DNA of 50,611 bases, taken from contig JAQGKD010000061.1 in NCBI GenBank assembly GCA_028290285.1, positions 1-50,611 of the forward strand, in the 5' to 3' direction. The DNA is from Hyphomicrobiales bacterium (GTDB lineage: Bacteria; Pseudomonadota; Alphaproteobacteria; Rhizobiales; Beijerinckiaceae). A model generated the notes under the pieces. The model worked only from the letters and a program-made list of their open reading frames with translations. It was not told where the DNA came from and did not search any database. Below are positions 17,512 to 25,624 of the stretch, piece by piece. The number at the start of each line of letters is the position of its first letter. Position 1 is the first letter of the stretch. The position numbers and the translations under genes are program-made.

Positions 17512-17628
17512 TCCTGCACCGTCTCGCGTAACCGTTGGCCATGCTCGCGGCCTAGCGTGTTGCCATGGAGGCTCTATGGGACAAACCGACTCCGGGCATG
17601 TTGTCGGCCATGGCTCACTCATGAGCAA
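17512..17628. other. Probable scattered remainder of the cupin remnant
   Basis: The stretch next to the cupin remnant has no clean frame. Minus-strand frames include stop codons and only short cupin-like fragments. I see no other feature. Confidence 0.25.
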
Positions 17629-18200
17629 TCACGCCGTCCCGGCAACAAATACCGTCGGCCAAGCCCCAATTTTCCCTTGGCCGAGCAAACGTGAAACACC
17701 GCTTGCCAGGCCGATGGCGTTATCAACGCCCGAGATTGTCTGAAGGCCGTTTATATTAAAGGACCACGCTCCCTCTGGAATAGGCCCAGTATCCCGGATA
17801 TTTGAGAGCGCAGGAGAGTGGTTTCCGATTTTGCCTGAAACGGCAGCCCAGCTTTGCGCGGCAAACCCGAGAGGCGCCCTTGTCGGGGCGGCCATCTTGA
17901 CGTCCTCCCCGAGCTCTGCGGCAGGACTTCCCCCCTCGTGCACTATAGTGCCGACAGAAGCTTTGGCAGCAGGCCTATCGCTTTTTGTTCCAAATAACTG
18001 CGAGCTGCCGCGTCCGCGATCACTCCGCGGATCAATGCCGTCCTCCAACCATTGAGGCCCAAGGTGCGCGCTGACCATTTGAGTTCATCGGACCAGGCTT
18101 TTCCCGGATTCGTCAGAACATGTTCATGGCCGGAGATGGCACCCGGTAACCCCAGCCAGTAGGTCGCCATTTGCACGTGGAACGGCGGTCCGAACACATT
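17629..18200 (-). pseudogene. Possible frameshifted effector-like gene (Tlde1/DUF2778-like C-terminus)
   Basis: Two overlapping minus-strand frames look like pieces of one protein. The first (18197-17943) reads ATYWLGLPGAISGHEHVLTN and on to WSDELKWSARTLGLNGW. The second (to 17629) reads LSNIRDTGPIPEGAWSFNIN, then GLASGVSRLLGQGKIGAWP. The GPIPEGxW block with a following GKxGxWP resembles Tlde1/DUF2778 L,D-transpeptidase-fold domains, which occur as secreted antibacterial effectors. The two pieces are in different phases, so the gene would be broken. No type VI secretion gene or immunity gene is visible. The assignment is tentative. Confidence 0.35.
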
Positions 18201-18720
18201 GCGCAGATGAAATTCAATGGTCGTCTTGGCGGCGCCCGCTATAGCCGGATCGGCTACGGCTTGGAATGTCGCAGCGTCGAAATTTGGCGCAATTTCTACC
18301 TGCCAGATGGCCTGCTGAGCCCATGGGTCATAATATGGATGGATAAAGCGCTCTGGACTGGACGCCCCTCTAAACGTGCGACCCTTGGCGCCGCTTTTGC
18401 AGAGACCGCACGCGGGAACGAGGTTGGAAAAGTTTGTTTGTCAGGATGTGTTAGGGGCCCACAGTTAGAAACCGACTGGTGAGTGTGCGGAATAGGAAGC
18501 GCGCCTCGGCTTCAACCCACCCCCGAAGAGATTGCCTGCTCTTGTGAATCCCAGAGGCGACGCAGTCTGCCTGGAGGCCGGCGCACATTTGCGCGTAGCG
18601 CGGCGGCGGTCGTCAACCGGATCGAGCTCGATGACGGCATGAGGAGATATAAGCACACTGGAACAAGCTGTTTCCGGCCGCGCCATGCCGTCCGGACGTG
18701 TTCGCAGATGTCTATGGAAA
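18201..18720. other. Unassigned stretch next to tRNA-Arg
   Basis: Open frames on both strands resemble nothing I know. The stretch contains CCCGAAGAGATT (18522-18533), an exact copy of 12 nt from the T-arm/acceptor end of the adjacent tRNA gene (18728-18739). No integrase or transposase is recognisable. Confidence 0.35.
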
Positions 18721-18797
18721 TGGCGCGCCCGAAGAGATTCGAACTCCTGACCCCCAGATTCGTAGTCTGGTGCTCTATCCAGCTGAGCTACGGGCGC
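18721..18797 (-). tRNA. tRNA-Arg (anticodon ACG)
   Basis: 77 nt including an encoded CCA. The acceptor stem GCGCCCG pairs with CGGGCGC, with discriminator G. The D-arm AGCTCAGCTGGATAGAGC, the anticodon loop CTACGAA with ACG, and the T-loop GTTCGAATC all fit. The 3' end faces the accessory region at lower coordinates. An upstream TTGCCA-N16-CTAAAC could be its promoter, but this is weak. Confidence 0.97.
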
Positions 18798-18931
18798 GTG
18801 CCGTGCCGCTGTGTCTGCGGCATGGCGTTCGTTTAGCCGCTCCCTCCGGCCTTGGCAACAGGAAAGGCTGCTGGCGGACGTGAAGAATTTTTATTCCGTG
18901 CGTGAATGCTCCGGGATGGCACACGCGGTCC

Positions 18932-20377
18932 TTACGGAGCGGCCGGCAGCGTCAGCCGGAAGGTCGCGCCCTGCCCGGCCTGCGGGGGCAACAGGATGAT
19001 GGTGCCACCGTGGGCGCGCACGAGATCGGCTGCGATGGCGAGGCCGAGCCCCGTGCCGCCCGGACGCGAGGACGCCTTGAAGGGTTCGAACAAGCCCGCC
19101 TGTGCCCGCGCGGGAATGCCAGGCCCCGTGTCGCTGACTTCGATTGCCACCAGTCCGTTGCGGCTGGTTGCCGTTACCGTCACCTCGGCCGCCCGGCCCG
19201 GCTGCGGGCCGACGGTCTCGAGCGCCTCGAAGGCGTTACGGAAGAGATTGAGCAAAACACGGAAGACCTGCTCCGAATCGGCGAGCACCGCGATGCCGGC
19301 GGGCACCTCATTGATCAGCGTGGTGCGTCCGGAGCCGTCGGGGTTCAGGATCTCGGCGGCCTCGGCGACGACGTTGCGCAGCACCACGGGGGACAGTTCC
19401 GGCGGGCGCTCCACGGCGCGGCCGTAGGTCAGCGTCGATTGGCAAAATGCGATGGCACGATCGAGCGTGCCAACCAGCTTGGGCGCCAGACGACGCGCCA
19501 GGGGGTCCGAGAGCGTCGACAGGCGGTCCGAGAGCAGTTGCGCCGAGGCCAGCATGTTGCGCAGGTCGTGGCCGACCTTGGCCACTGCGAGGCCCAGCGC
19601 CGCGAGGTGCTTTTTCTCGGCAAGTTCGCGGGCGAGCGCGCGCTGCATGTCGGCCAGCGCCTCTTCCGCGCGCCCGATCTCGTGCGTCTTGCCGGACGGC
19701 CTGATGACGCGCGAGGCATCCTCCGGGCCGGTCCCGAAGCTGATGATGCTCGATGTCAAACGCCGCACCGGCCGCAGCACGAGCAGGTTGATGGAAATGG
19801 CCGCGAGGCTGGCGACCACGATGGAGATGACCATCGAGAGGAGCAGGATGTTGGCCGAGTAGATCAACATGGCCTTGCGCAGGGGCGCCTCGCTCATGGT
19901 GATCTCGATATATTCGCCCCCCATGGGGGCCGGCCCCAGCACGCTGAGGATGGTGTCGTCCGAGGCCGCCAGAGCGCGGAAGGCTGCGACGATGGCATCC
20001 CAGGGCCCGGCTGTCCGCAGGTCGTAGCGCTCGTCGATCCGGGGCGGCATGTCGGAGGAGGCGAGCAGGCGGCGGCTGTCCTGCATCTTGAGCACGATCG
20101 TATCGGCACGCACGCTGGCGAGCACGTCGGCGATCAGCCTGTCGGGCACCTGGGGCGCGGCTTCGAAGACGAGGACCGCCGTATAGGCAGCGGTGAGCCG
20201 GTCGCGCAGCCAGTTCTCGCGGTAATTGGCGATGGAAGGAACGTAGATCGCGATTTCCGCCAGCATGACGAAGCTCGCGATCAGCAGGAGCACGCGCGAG
20301 GCAAGGCCAAAGCGCCGTCCGCGCCCGGGAGCGGCGGCTGAGCGATCGGGTCTCTGCGAGTGGCTGACGTCACGCAT
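18932..20377 (-). CDS. Membrane sensor histidine kinase
   Basis: 481 residues: membrane segment about 27-47, an extracytoplasmic sensor region to about 168, a second membrane segment about 172-198, HAMP-like linker, then the kinase core. The H box VGHDLRNMLASAQ puts the phosphoacceptor at His270. The N box NLFRNAFEAL (377-386), G1 DTGPGI (416-421) and G2 GTGLGL (441-446) are intact. It should autophosphorylate in response to a periplasmic or membrane signal. No response regulator gene is next to it, so it is an orphan here. It ends 134 bp from the tRNA gene and is the first intact gene on that side. The ligand is unknown. Confidence 0.88.
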   Translation of the reverse strand: MRDVSHSQRPDRSAAAPGRGRRFGLASRVLLLIASFVMLAEIAIYVPSIANYRENWLRDRLTAAYTAVLVFEAAPQVPDRLIADVLASVRADTIVLKMQDSRRLLASSDMPPRIDERYDLRTAGPWDAIVAAFRALAASDDTILSVLGPAPMGGEYIEITMSEAPLRKAMLIYSANILLLSMVISIVVASLAAISINLLVLRPVRRLTSSIISFGTGPEDASRVIRPSGKTHEIGRAEEALADMQRALARELAEKKHLAALGLAVAKVGHDLRNMLASAQLLSDRLSTLSDPLARRLAPKLVGTLDRAIAFCQSTLTYGRAVERPPELSPVVLRNVVAEAAEILNPDGSGRTTLINEVPAGIAVLADSEQVFRVLLNLFRNAFEALETVGPQPGRAAEVTVTATSRNGLVAIEVSDTGPGIPARAQAGLFEPFKASSRPGGTGLGLAIAADLVRAHGGTIILLPPQAGQGATFRLTLPAAP

Positions 20378-20386
20378 CCACTTGCA

Positions 20387-21802
20387 TTAGCCGAATTTGC
20401 GCAAAACGCCCAGCAGGCGCCGCAACCATTTGTTCGACAGGACAGGCGTGAACGCCGTGATCGCAGCCCGCTTGGACGCTTCCCCCAGTGTCGGATAGGG
20501 CAGGACGACGCCCGCGATGGCGCCGATCTTGAGGCGCTGCGTGATCGCAAGTTGCCACATGGCGATGAGTTCGCCCGCGTCCGCGCCGACGATGCCCACG
20601 CCGAGAATGGTGCCGTTGCGGGCCAGGACGACCTTCACATGACCCGTCGTCTCGCGCCCGGTGCGGGCACGGTCGTTGTCCGCGAAAGGCCAGCGCAGCA
20701 CGCGGATCTTGGCGTTGCTTACGCGCGCCTCAGCCTCGCTCAGGCCGGCGACCGCGATCTGCGGGTCCGTGAAGGTCACATGCGGGATGAGGTGGGGCTG
20801 CACGCGCACGCGCAACCGGAACAGCATCGCGCGCACGACCAGACCGGCGTGATAATTGGCCGCGTGGGTGAATTGCGCCCCGCCCGCAACGTCGCCGACG
20901 GCGTAGATGCGACGGTTGCTGCTGCGCAGATCCGCACCGACCTCGATGCCCTTGGGGCCAAAGCGCACACCTGCCGCGTCGAGGCCCATGCCTTCGACAT
21001 TGGCGCGGCGTCCGGCGGCGGCCAGCAGATGCGAGCCGTCGATTGTCTCGCCGCCTTCGAGATAGAGCCGCACGCCCTCCCCGCGCGATTCGACGCGGGC
21101 CACGCGCACCCCCTCGCGCAGGACCACGCCTTCACGCACGAGGCGCGTCGTCACGATGTCGGTGAATTCAGGATCTTCATGCGACAGCGCCTTGCCAAGT
21201 TCGAGGACCACGACATCGCAGCCCAGCCGCCGGAAAGCTTGCGCCAGTTCGAGCCCGATCGGGCCGGCACCGAGCACGATCAGCCGCGTCGGCATGCGAT
21301 CGAGCGAAAAGATCGTCTCGTTGGTGAGCACCCGCACCTGTTCGAGGCCGGGTACCGGCGGCACCGCGGGCGAGGAGCCGGTGGCGACGACGAAGCGGCG
21401 CGCGCGGATGATCTTGCCGCCAGCCTCCAGCGTGTCGCGCCCAGTGAAACGCCCTGCGGCGCGGATGACCTGCACGTTCATGGCCGTAAAGCGGCTTTCG
21501 GAATCGTTGGGGGCAATTTCGGCGATGACGCTGCGCACGTGATCCATCGTCTTGCCGATATCGACCAGCGGCTCGACGGCGCGAATGCCGAAGCGGCCGG
21601 CCTCGCGCATGGTTTGCGCGACATGGCCCGCAGCGATCAGGGCCTTGGAGGGCACGCAGCCGAAGTTCAGGCAGTCGCCGCCCATCTCGCCTTTCTCGAC
21701 GAGAACGACCGAGACGCCCATGGCAGCCGCGGCCGCGACGACGGAGAGGCCGCCGGATCCGGCCCCGATGACGCAGAGATCGGGGGTCAGGGTGTCGGTC
21801 AT
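20387..21802 (-). CDS. FAD-dependent pyridine nucleotide-disulfide oxidoreductase (Lpd/MerA-like)
   Basis: 471 residues. An N-terminal FAD motif GAGSGG (13-18) precedes the redox-active GGDCLNFGCVPSKA with Cys44 and Cys49. An NAD(P) Rossmann motif GAGPIGLELAQ and the second FAD motif YAVGDVAGG follow, then the dimerisation domain. The C-terminal active-site motif reads PYPTLGE, not the HAHPT of dihydrolipoamide dehydrogenases, which fits the uncharacterised MerA-like subgroup. No 2-oxoacid dehydrogenase genes are near. It lies 17 bp after a VTT-domain gene, a pairing suggesting a membrane-linked redox role. The long in-frame extension upstream lies antiphase in the VTT gene and is rejected. 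Confidence 0.85.
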   Translation of the reverse strand: MTDTLTPDLCVIGAGSGGLSVVAAAAAMGVSVVLVEKGEMGGDCLNFGCVPSKALIAAGHVAQTMREAGRFGIRAVEPLVDIGKTMDHVRSVIAEIAPNDSESRFTAMNVQVIRAAGRFTGRDTLEAGGKIIRARRFVVATGSSPAVPPVPGLEQVRVLTNETIFSLDRMPTRLIVLGAGPIGLELAQAFRRLGCDVVVLELGKALSHEDPEFTDIVTTRLVREGVVLREGVRVARVESRGEGVRLYLEGGETIDGSHLLAAAGRRANVEGMGLDAAGVRFGPKGIEVGADLRSSNRRIYAVGDVAGGAQFTHAANYHAGLVVRAMLFRLRVRVQPHLIPHVTFTDPQIAVAGLSEAEARVSNAKIRVLRWPFADNDRARTGRETTGHVKVVLARNGTILGVGIVGADAGELIAMWQLAITQRLKIGAIAGVVLPYPTLGEASKRAAITAFTPVLSNKWLRRLLGVLRKFG

Positions 21803-21819
21803 AGGATCTCCCGTGCGAC

Positions 21820-22635
21820 TCACGCGCGCCCGGCGCGGCGGCGCCAGCGTTTTACCAGAATCGGTATAAGAGCGACCAGACCGAGAGCGACCAGCGCGAA
21901 AATCAGCTCGCGTGTCACGAGCTGGCTGGCGTGCAGCCGCATCTCGCAGGGAGATTGGCCCGCTGCCACACAGGCGTCCAATGCGGCCTTTTGCGCGACC
22001 GCGATAGAGTCGAGCCCCGCGCCTGCGAAGGCATAGGCGAACGTGCCGGGAAGAATGCCGACCGCTGTCGTCCACGCGAAGGTGACCAGATCGACACCTA
22101 GCAGCGCCGGCGCAAGATTGACGAGCCAAAAGGGAAAGACCGGCACCAAGCGCAGGAACAGCAGGTAGGAGGTGGCATCCTCCTGGAAGCCCGCGCGAAA
22201 TTTCTCGAGCCCAGGCCCTGCCCGCCCGCGCAATCCCTCTCCGAGGCTGGTGCGGGCGGCCAGGACCAGGAGCGTCGCGCCCAATGTCGCGGCGACCACC
22301 GTCACAAGACCGCCGATCACGGCCCCGAACAGGAAGCCAGCCATGATCGTCAGCAGCAAGGCACCGGGAATCGAAAGTGCCACCAGCACCGTGTAGCCGA
22401 GGGCGAAAAGCGCGAGCGCGCTGGCATGATGCTGCGTGACCCACTCGCGCAGGCTTTCGCGGCTGTCGACGAGGGCTTGCAACGACAGATATTTATGGAT
22501 GCCACTGAGATAAACGCCTACCGTCAGTAGCAGGATGGCAAGCAGGGGCAGCGCGCGACGCAGGCTCCAGCCGATTGTGCCCGGCGGTCTTCGATTGTCA
22601 TTCGCGCCAGCCGCCCGGGATCTGCTTTTCGCCAT
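21820..22635 (-). CDS. TVP38/TMEM64-family (VTT domain) membrane protein
   Basis: 271 residues. An N-terminal basic stretch is followed by a first hydrophobic segment, and the SNARE-associated/VTT core includes ALSIPGALLLTIMAGFLFG and the FLRLVPVFPFWLVNLAPALLG block, a family hallmark. A second charged terminus ends RRRAGRA. VTT proteins (DedA superfamily relatives) are lipid or small-solute membrane proteins of poorly known function. I chose the ATG beginning AKSRSRAAG; an upstream in-frame start would overlap the nagZ-like gene. It is followed closely by the flavoprotein gene. Confidence 0.83.
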   Translation of the reverse strand: MAKSRSRAAGANDNRRPPGTIGWSLRRALPLLAILLLTVGVYLSGIHKYLSLQALVDSRESLREWVTQHHASALALFALGYTVLVALSIPGALLLTIMAGFLFGAVIGGLVTVVAATLGATLLVLAARTSLGEGLRGRAGPGLEKFRAGFQEDATSYLLFLRLVPVFPFWLVNLAPALLGVDLVTFAWTTAVGILPGTFAYAFAGAGLDSIAVAQKAALDACVAAGQSPCEMRLHASQLVTRELIFALVALGLVALIPILVKRWRRRAGRA

Positions 22636-22700
22636 GGCGTATTTAAGCGCGCGTGGCCCAAGAAACATCAAACGTTTTCTTGAGGACGACTTCGGTCGGC

Positions 22701-23789
22701 TCACACCGTCTGGCCGAGACGCGCGAGGCGCGTGGCGGACGCCTCGATCCGCCCCTTGGGAATGCGCCCGTCCGCCACCGCGCCCTTGACCGCCGCGATG
22801 ACGCGCAGCGGGAGGTCGGGATCGGGGGAGGCCGAATTCGACAGGAGAAGGAGATCGTTGCCCGCTGCGATGGCGCGCACGACGGCCTCCATCAACGGCA
22901 CGGTGGAGCGGATCGCTGCCATGTCGAGATCATCCGTCATCACAGCCCCCCGGAAGCCGATGTCGCGGCGCAGCAGGCCTTCGATCGCCTTCGCGGAGAG
23001 CGTGGCGGGCTCGCCGCCGGTCAGCCTCTCATGGGCCAGGTGACCGCTCATGACGAGATCGACGAGGCCGAGCCGCGTCAGTTCGCGATAGGGCACCAGT
23101 TCGTCCTCCCTCCACGTGGGCGTGAGGTCCACAGGGCGCGCGTGGCTATCGGTGAGCGTCGAGCCGTGGCCGGGAAAGTGCTTCAGGGCCGTCAGGACGC
23201 CGTGCTCGCGATGACCGGCAATGAAGGCGGCCGCGTAACGAGCGACCGTCGCACCGTCCTTGCCGAAGGCACGGCCGAATTTCGAGATGATGGGGTTTTT
23301 CGGTTCGAAGCCGAGGTCGACGACGGGCGCGAGATTGAGGTTGAAGCCGGCACTGCGCAGCGTCGCAGCCATCGCTGCATAGATTGGCTTCGCCTGAGCG
23401 GGCTGGACCTGCGCGGCCACGTCCCGGGCGGCGGGTATCGCTGGGTAGCCGATCTTTGCGCCGAGCCGCTGCACCACGCCACCCTCCTGATCGACGGCGA
23501 TCAGCGGGTGGGTTCGCCGGCCTGCGCTCGCGAAGAGCGAGGTCAGCGCTTCGATGCCGGCCTTCGACCTGGTGTTGTGACCGAGAAAACAGGCGCCGCC
23601 GGCGCGGCCCGCAGCGATGTGGCGTGCGAGACCTTGCGCGCTCTCCGCATCGGCGCTGGCGCCACTGAAACCGAGAACCAGCATTTCGCCGATCATCTCG
23701 TCGGAAGCAGCGGCCGAGGCCCTGGTGACATAGGGCGCGGCCATGAGACCGCCAGCGCCCGCAAAAAGGCCGCGTCGCGTCAATCGCAT
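22701..23789 (-). CDS. nagZ: Glycoside hydrolase family 3 beta-N-acetylhexosaminidase (NagZ-type)
   Basis: 362 residues. The N-terminus MRLTRRGLFAGAGG is a twin-arginine-type leader, so this one is probably exported, unlike the cytosolic NagZ of enterobacteria. The catalytic KHFPGHG (203-209), the flexible-loop HGSTLTDSH carrying the general-acid His (216) and the nucleophile region VMTDDLDM (Asp286) are all present, together with LIAVDQEGGVVQRL. The expected reaction removes N-acetylglucosamine from anhydro-muropeptides or glycan ends. I rejected a start 129 bp upstream because the leader begins at MRLTRR. Confidence 0.87.
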   Translation of the reverse strand: MRLTRRGLFAGAGGLMAAPYVTRASAAASDEMIGEMLVLGFSGASADAESAQGLARHIAAGRAGGACFLGHNTRSKAGIEALTSLFASAGRRTHPLIAVDQEGGVVQRLGAKIGYPAIPAARDVAAQVQPAQAKPIYAAMAATLRSAGFNLNLAPVVDLGFEPKNPIISKFGRAFGKDGATVARYAAAFIAGHREHGVLTALKHFPGHGSTLTDSHARPVDLTPTWREDELVPYRELTRLGLVDLVMSGHLAHERLTGGEPATLSAKAIEGLLRRDIGFRGAVMTDDLDMAAIRSTVPLMEAVVRAIAAGNDLLLLSNSASPDPDLPLRVIAAVKGAVADGRIPKGRIEASATRLARLGQTV

Positions 23790-23875
23790 CAGGGGTCGGC
23801 TCCGGAATTTTGGGAGAATCGGAAGGGCGGGACCGCGCTTCACTCGCCCGGTCCCGCGGCAGAATGAAGGCAGGC

Positions 23876-24454
23876 CTAGCGGATCAGGGCGACGCCGATG
23901 AGCCAGGGATGGCCCCACTTCAGCATGAGACCGTAGAGGACCAGCCCCACCACGACGACGATGATGTCCCCGGTCAACGTGCCGCGCTTGCCGCCGAGCG
24001 GGCCGAGCGCCCCGCGCTTCTTCACGGAGATGCGGTCGTAGACGCCATAAGCGAGGAAGGATGCGAAGAGGATGATTCCCGCGAGATCGCCATTGGCCAG
24101 AAGATGCGCGAGAGCCCAGAGCTTCACTGCCGCCAGCATGGGATGTTTCGTCGCGGTGCGAATGCGCGAGGGCACATAGGCCGCCACCAGCAGGATGAAG
24201 GCGGGCACCATCAGCAGGAAGACGACGTGCTTCATCCAGACGGGCGGCGTCCAGAGCACCGGATTCCAGCTCGCGCCGCGCGCCTCGCCGAAGCCGATGA
24301 CGAGCAGCACGAGGCCGATCAGCGAGAGGATGGAAAAGGCGATCTTGTAGCCGTTCTCGCCGAAGCGCAGGCGCAGATCCGCGCGCTGGGCTGGAAAGGT
24401 CGGCACGAGATGCACGCCGAGAAACAGCACAAGGCCGAGAAGGAAGAGGATCAT
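23876..24454 (-). CDS. NnrU-family membrane protein
   Basis: 192 residues with about five or six membrane segments. It starts MILFLLGLVLFLGVHLVPTF and has RFGENGYKIAFSILSLIGL, characteristic of the NnrU family, with TATKHPMLAAVKLWALAHLLANGD in the middle carrying conserved His residues. NnrU was first seen with nitrite/nitric oxide reductase genes, and carotenoid-isomerase-related proteins share the fold. No denitrification gene is nearby, so the role is open. I chose the ATG beginning the hydrophobic segment, not an upstream start 81 bp earlier. Confidence 0.85.
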   Translation of the reverse strand: MILFLLGLVLFLGVHLVPTFPAQRADLRLRFGENGYKIAFSILSLIGLVLLVIGFGEARGASWNPVLWTPPVWMKHVVFLLMVPAFILLVAAYVPSRIRTATKHPMLAAVKLWALAHLLANGDLAGIILFASFLAYGVYDRISVKKRGALGPLGGKRGTLTGDIIVVVVGLVLYGLMLKWGHPWLIGVALIR

Positions 24455-24542
24455 CGGGCGCTTTCGTTCATCCTGAGCCCGAGCGATTCGGGCGAGGTTG
24501 GACGAGCATAGCCGATTTTGCCTGTGGGCCCTCATCGAGGGC

Positions 24543-24619
24543 CGTCACTGCGAGGAGCTTAGCCATCCAGGAGTCGGCAGACCGCTCTGGATTGCTTCGC
24601 TTCGCTCGCGATGACGAAA
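24543..24619. repeat. Dispersed imperfect inverted repeat, copy 1
   Basis: Roughly 77 bp whose ends are complementary: GTCACTGCGAGGAGC...CATCCAG on the left and CTGGATTGCTTCGCTTCGCTCG...ATGAC on the right. The arms match a second copy at 34191-34272. It lies between hisG and the NnrU gene, where both flanks are transcribed leftward, and can fold into a long hairpin. Repeats of this type are common between genes in alphaproteobacterial genomes. Confidence 0.7.
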
Positions 24620-24636
24620 GGGTTGCCGCCCTGTCT

Positions 24637-25617
24637 TTACCCGATGCGCGCGCAGAGCTTGTCGTAGAGCGCGTTTCTCGCACTGAACACATAGTCCAGC
24701 GCGCTCACCGCCACATGCTCAGCGCCACAAGACACCAGCCAGTCGGCCAGCGCCGGGACTTTTTTCTTGGCGCAGAGCAGCGTCAGCGGCCCATCGACGG
24801 GTGTGCCGAACAGCGCGCGCGCCTCGAATTTCTCCGCCGCTTCGCGTGCGAGCGCCACGCGGTCGCCGGTGATCATGGCGCGCACTTCGCGCGAGGTGCG
24901 GGCTTCTTCTTCCGCCGAGATGCGGGCGAGAATGGCGCGCGCGGTCTGGCGGGTCTTTTCCGTCCAATCCGCATTGATGGCGGCCACGAGATTGGCTTCC
25001 GAGCGCAGGATGACGCCGTCATCGAGGATCTTCAGCGCATTGGCGGCCAGCGTTGCGCCCGTCGTCGTGATGTCGACGATGAGTTCGGCCTGCCCCGCCG
25101 CCGGTGCGCCTTCGGTCGCGCCCAGGCTTTCGACAATGCGATAGTCGGTGACGCCGTTCTGCGCGAAAAAGCTGCGCGTGAGGTTCACATATTTGGTGGC
25201 AACCCGCATGCGCTCGCCACGACGCGCGCGGAAGGCCGCCGCGACATCTTCGAGATCGGCCATGCCGCGCACGTCGATCCAGGCCTGCGGCACGGCGACC
25301 ACGACATTGGCGTGCCCAAAGCCCAGCGGCGTCAGCAGTTCCATCTTGGCGTCGGCATCCGGCACGCTCTCGCGCACGAGGTCTTCACCCGTGACGCCCA
25401 TGTGGGCCGTTCCGGCCGCCAGCTGCTGCACGATCTCGGAGGCCGAGAGGAAGGCGATCTCGACGCCGTCCAGACCCGCCAGCGTGCCGCGATAATCGCG
25501 CAGGCCGCGCCCGCGCACCACGTCGAGACCGGCGCGGGCGAAGAAAGCGTTGGCGTTTTCCTGAAGCCGTCCCTTGGAGGGGACGGCGATGACGAGAGGG
25601 GAGCTTTGCTGGGTCAT
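24637..25617 (-). CDS. hisG: ATP phosphoribosyltransferase catalytic subunit HisG
   Basis: 326 residues. It catalyses the first step of histidine synthesis, ATP + PRPP to phosphoribosyl-ATP. The start block [17 protein letters not shown], the middle [10 protein letters not shown] and the PRPP-loop region [20 protein letters not shown] are clear. It is longer than the ~210-230-residue short HisG and carries about 90 extra residues ending [12 protein letters not shown], yet a HisZ gene precedes it by 7 bp. I recall this longer form together with HisZ from some Hyphomicrobiales. I rejected an upstream frame extension because MTQQSS fits the family start. Confidence 0.9.
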   Translation of the reverse strand: MTQQSSPLVIAVPSKGRLQENANAFFARAGLDVVRGRGLRDYRGTLAGLDGVEIAFLSASEIVQQLAAGTAHMGVTGEDLVRESVPDADAKMELLTPLGFGHANVVVAVPQAWIDVRGMADLEDVAAAFRARRGERMRVATKYVNLTRSFFAQNGVTDYRIVESLGATEGAPAAGQAELIVDITTTGATLAANALKILDDGVILRSEANLVAAINADWTEKTRQTARAILARISAEEEARTSREVRAMITGDRVALAREAAEKFEARALFGTPVDGPLTLLCAKKKVPALADWLVSCGAEHVAVSALDYVFSARNALYDKLCARIG

Positions 25618-25624
25618 GCGATCC

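Noticed and set aside
18902..20341. 479-residue open frame opposite the histidine kinase
   Set aside because: Antisense to a kinase with every catalytic box intact; composition is that of a shadow frame.
20360..22036. 558-residue open frame opposite the flavoprotein gene
   Set aside because: Antisense to a gene with intact FAD, NAD and disulfide motifs; no domain recognised.
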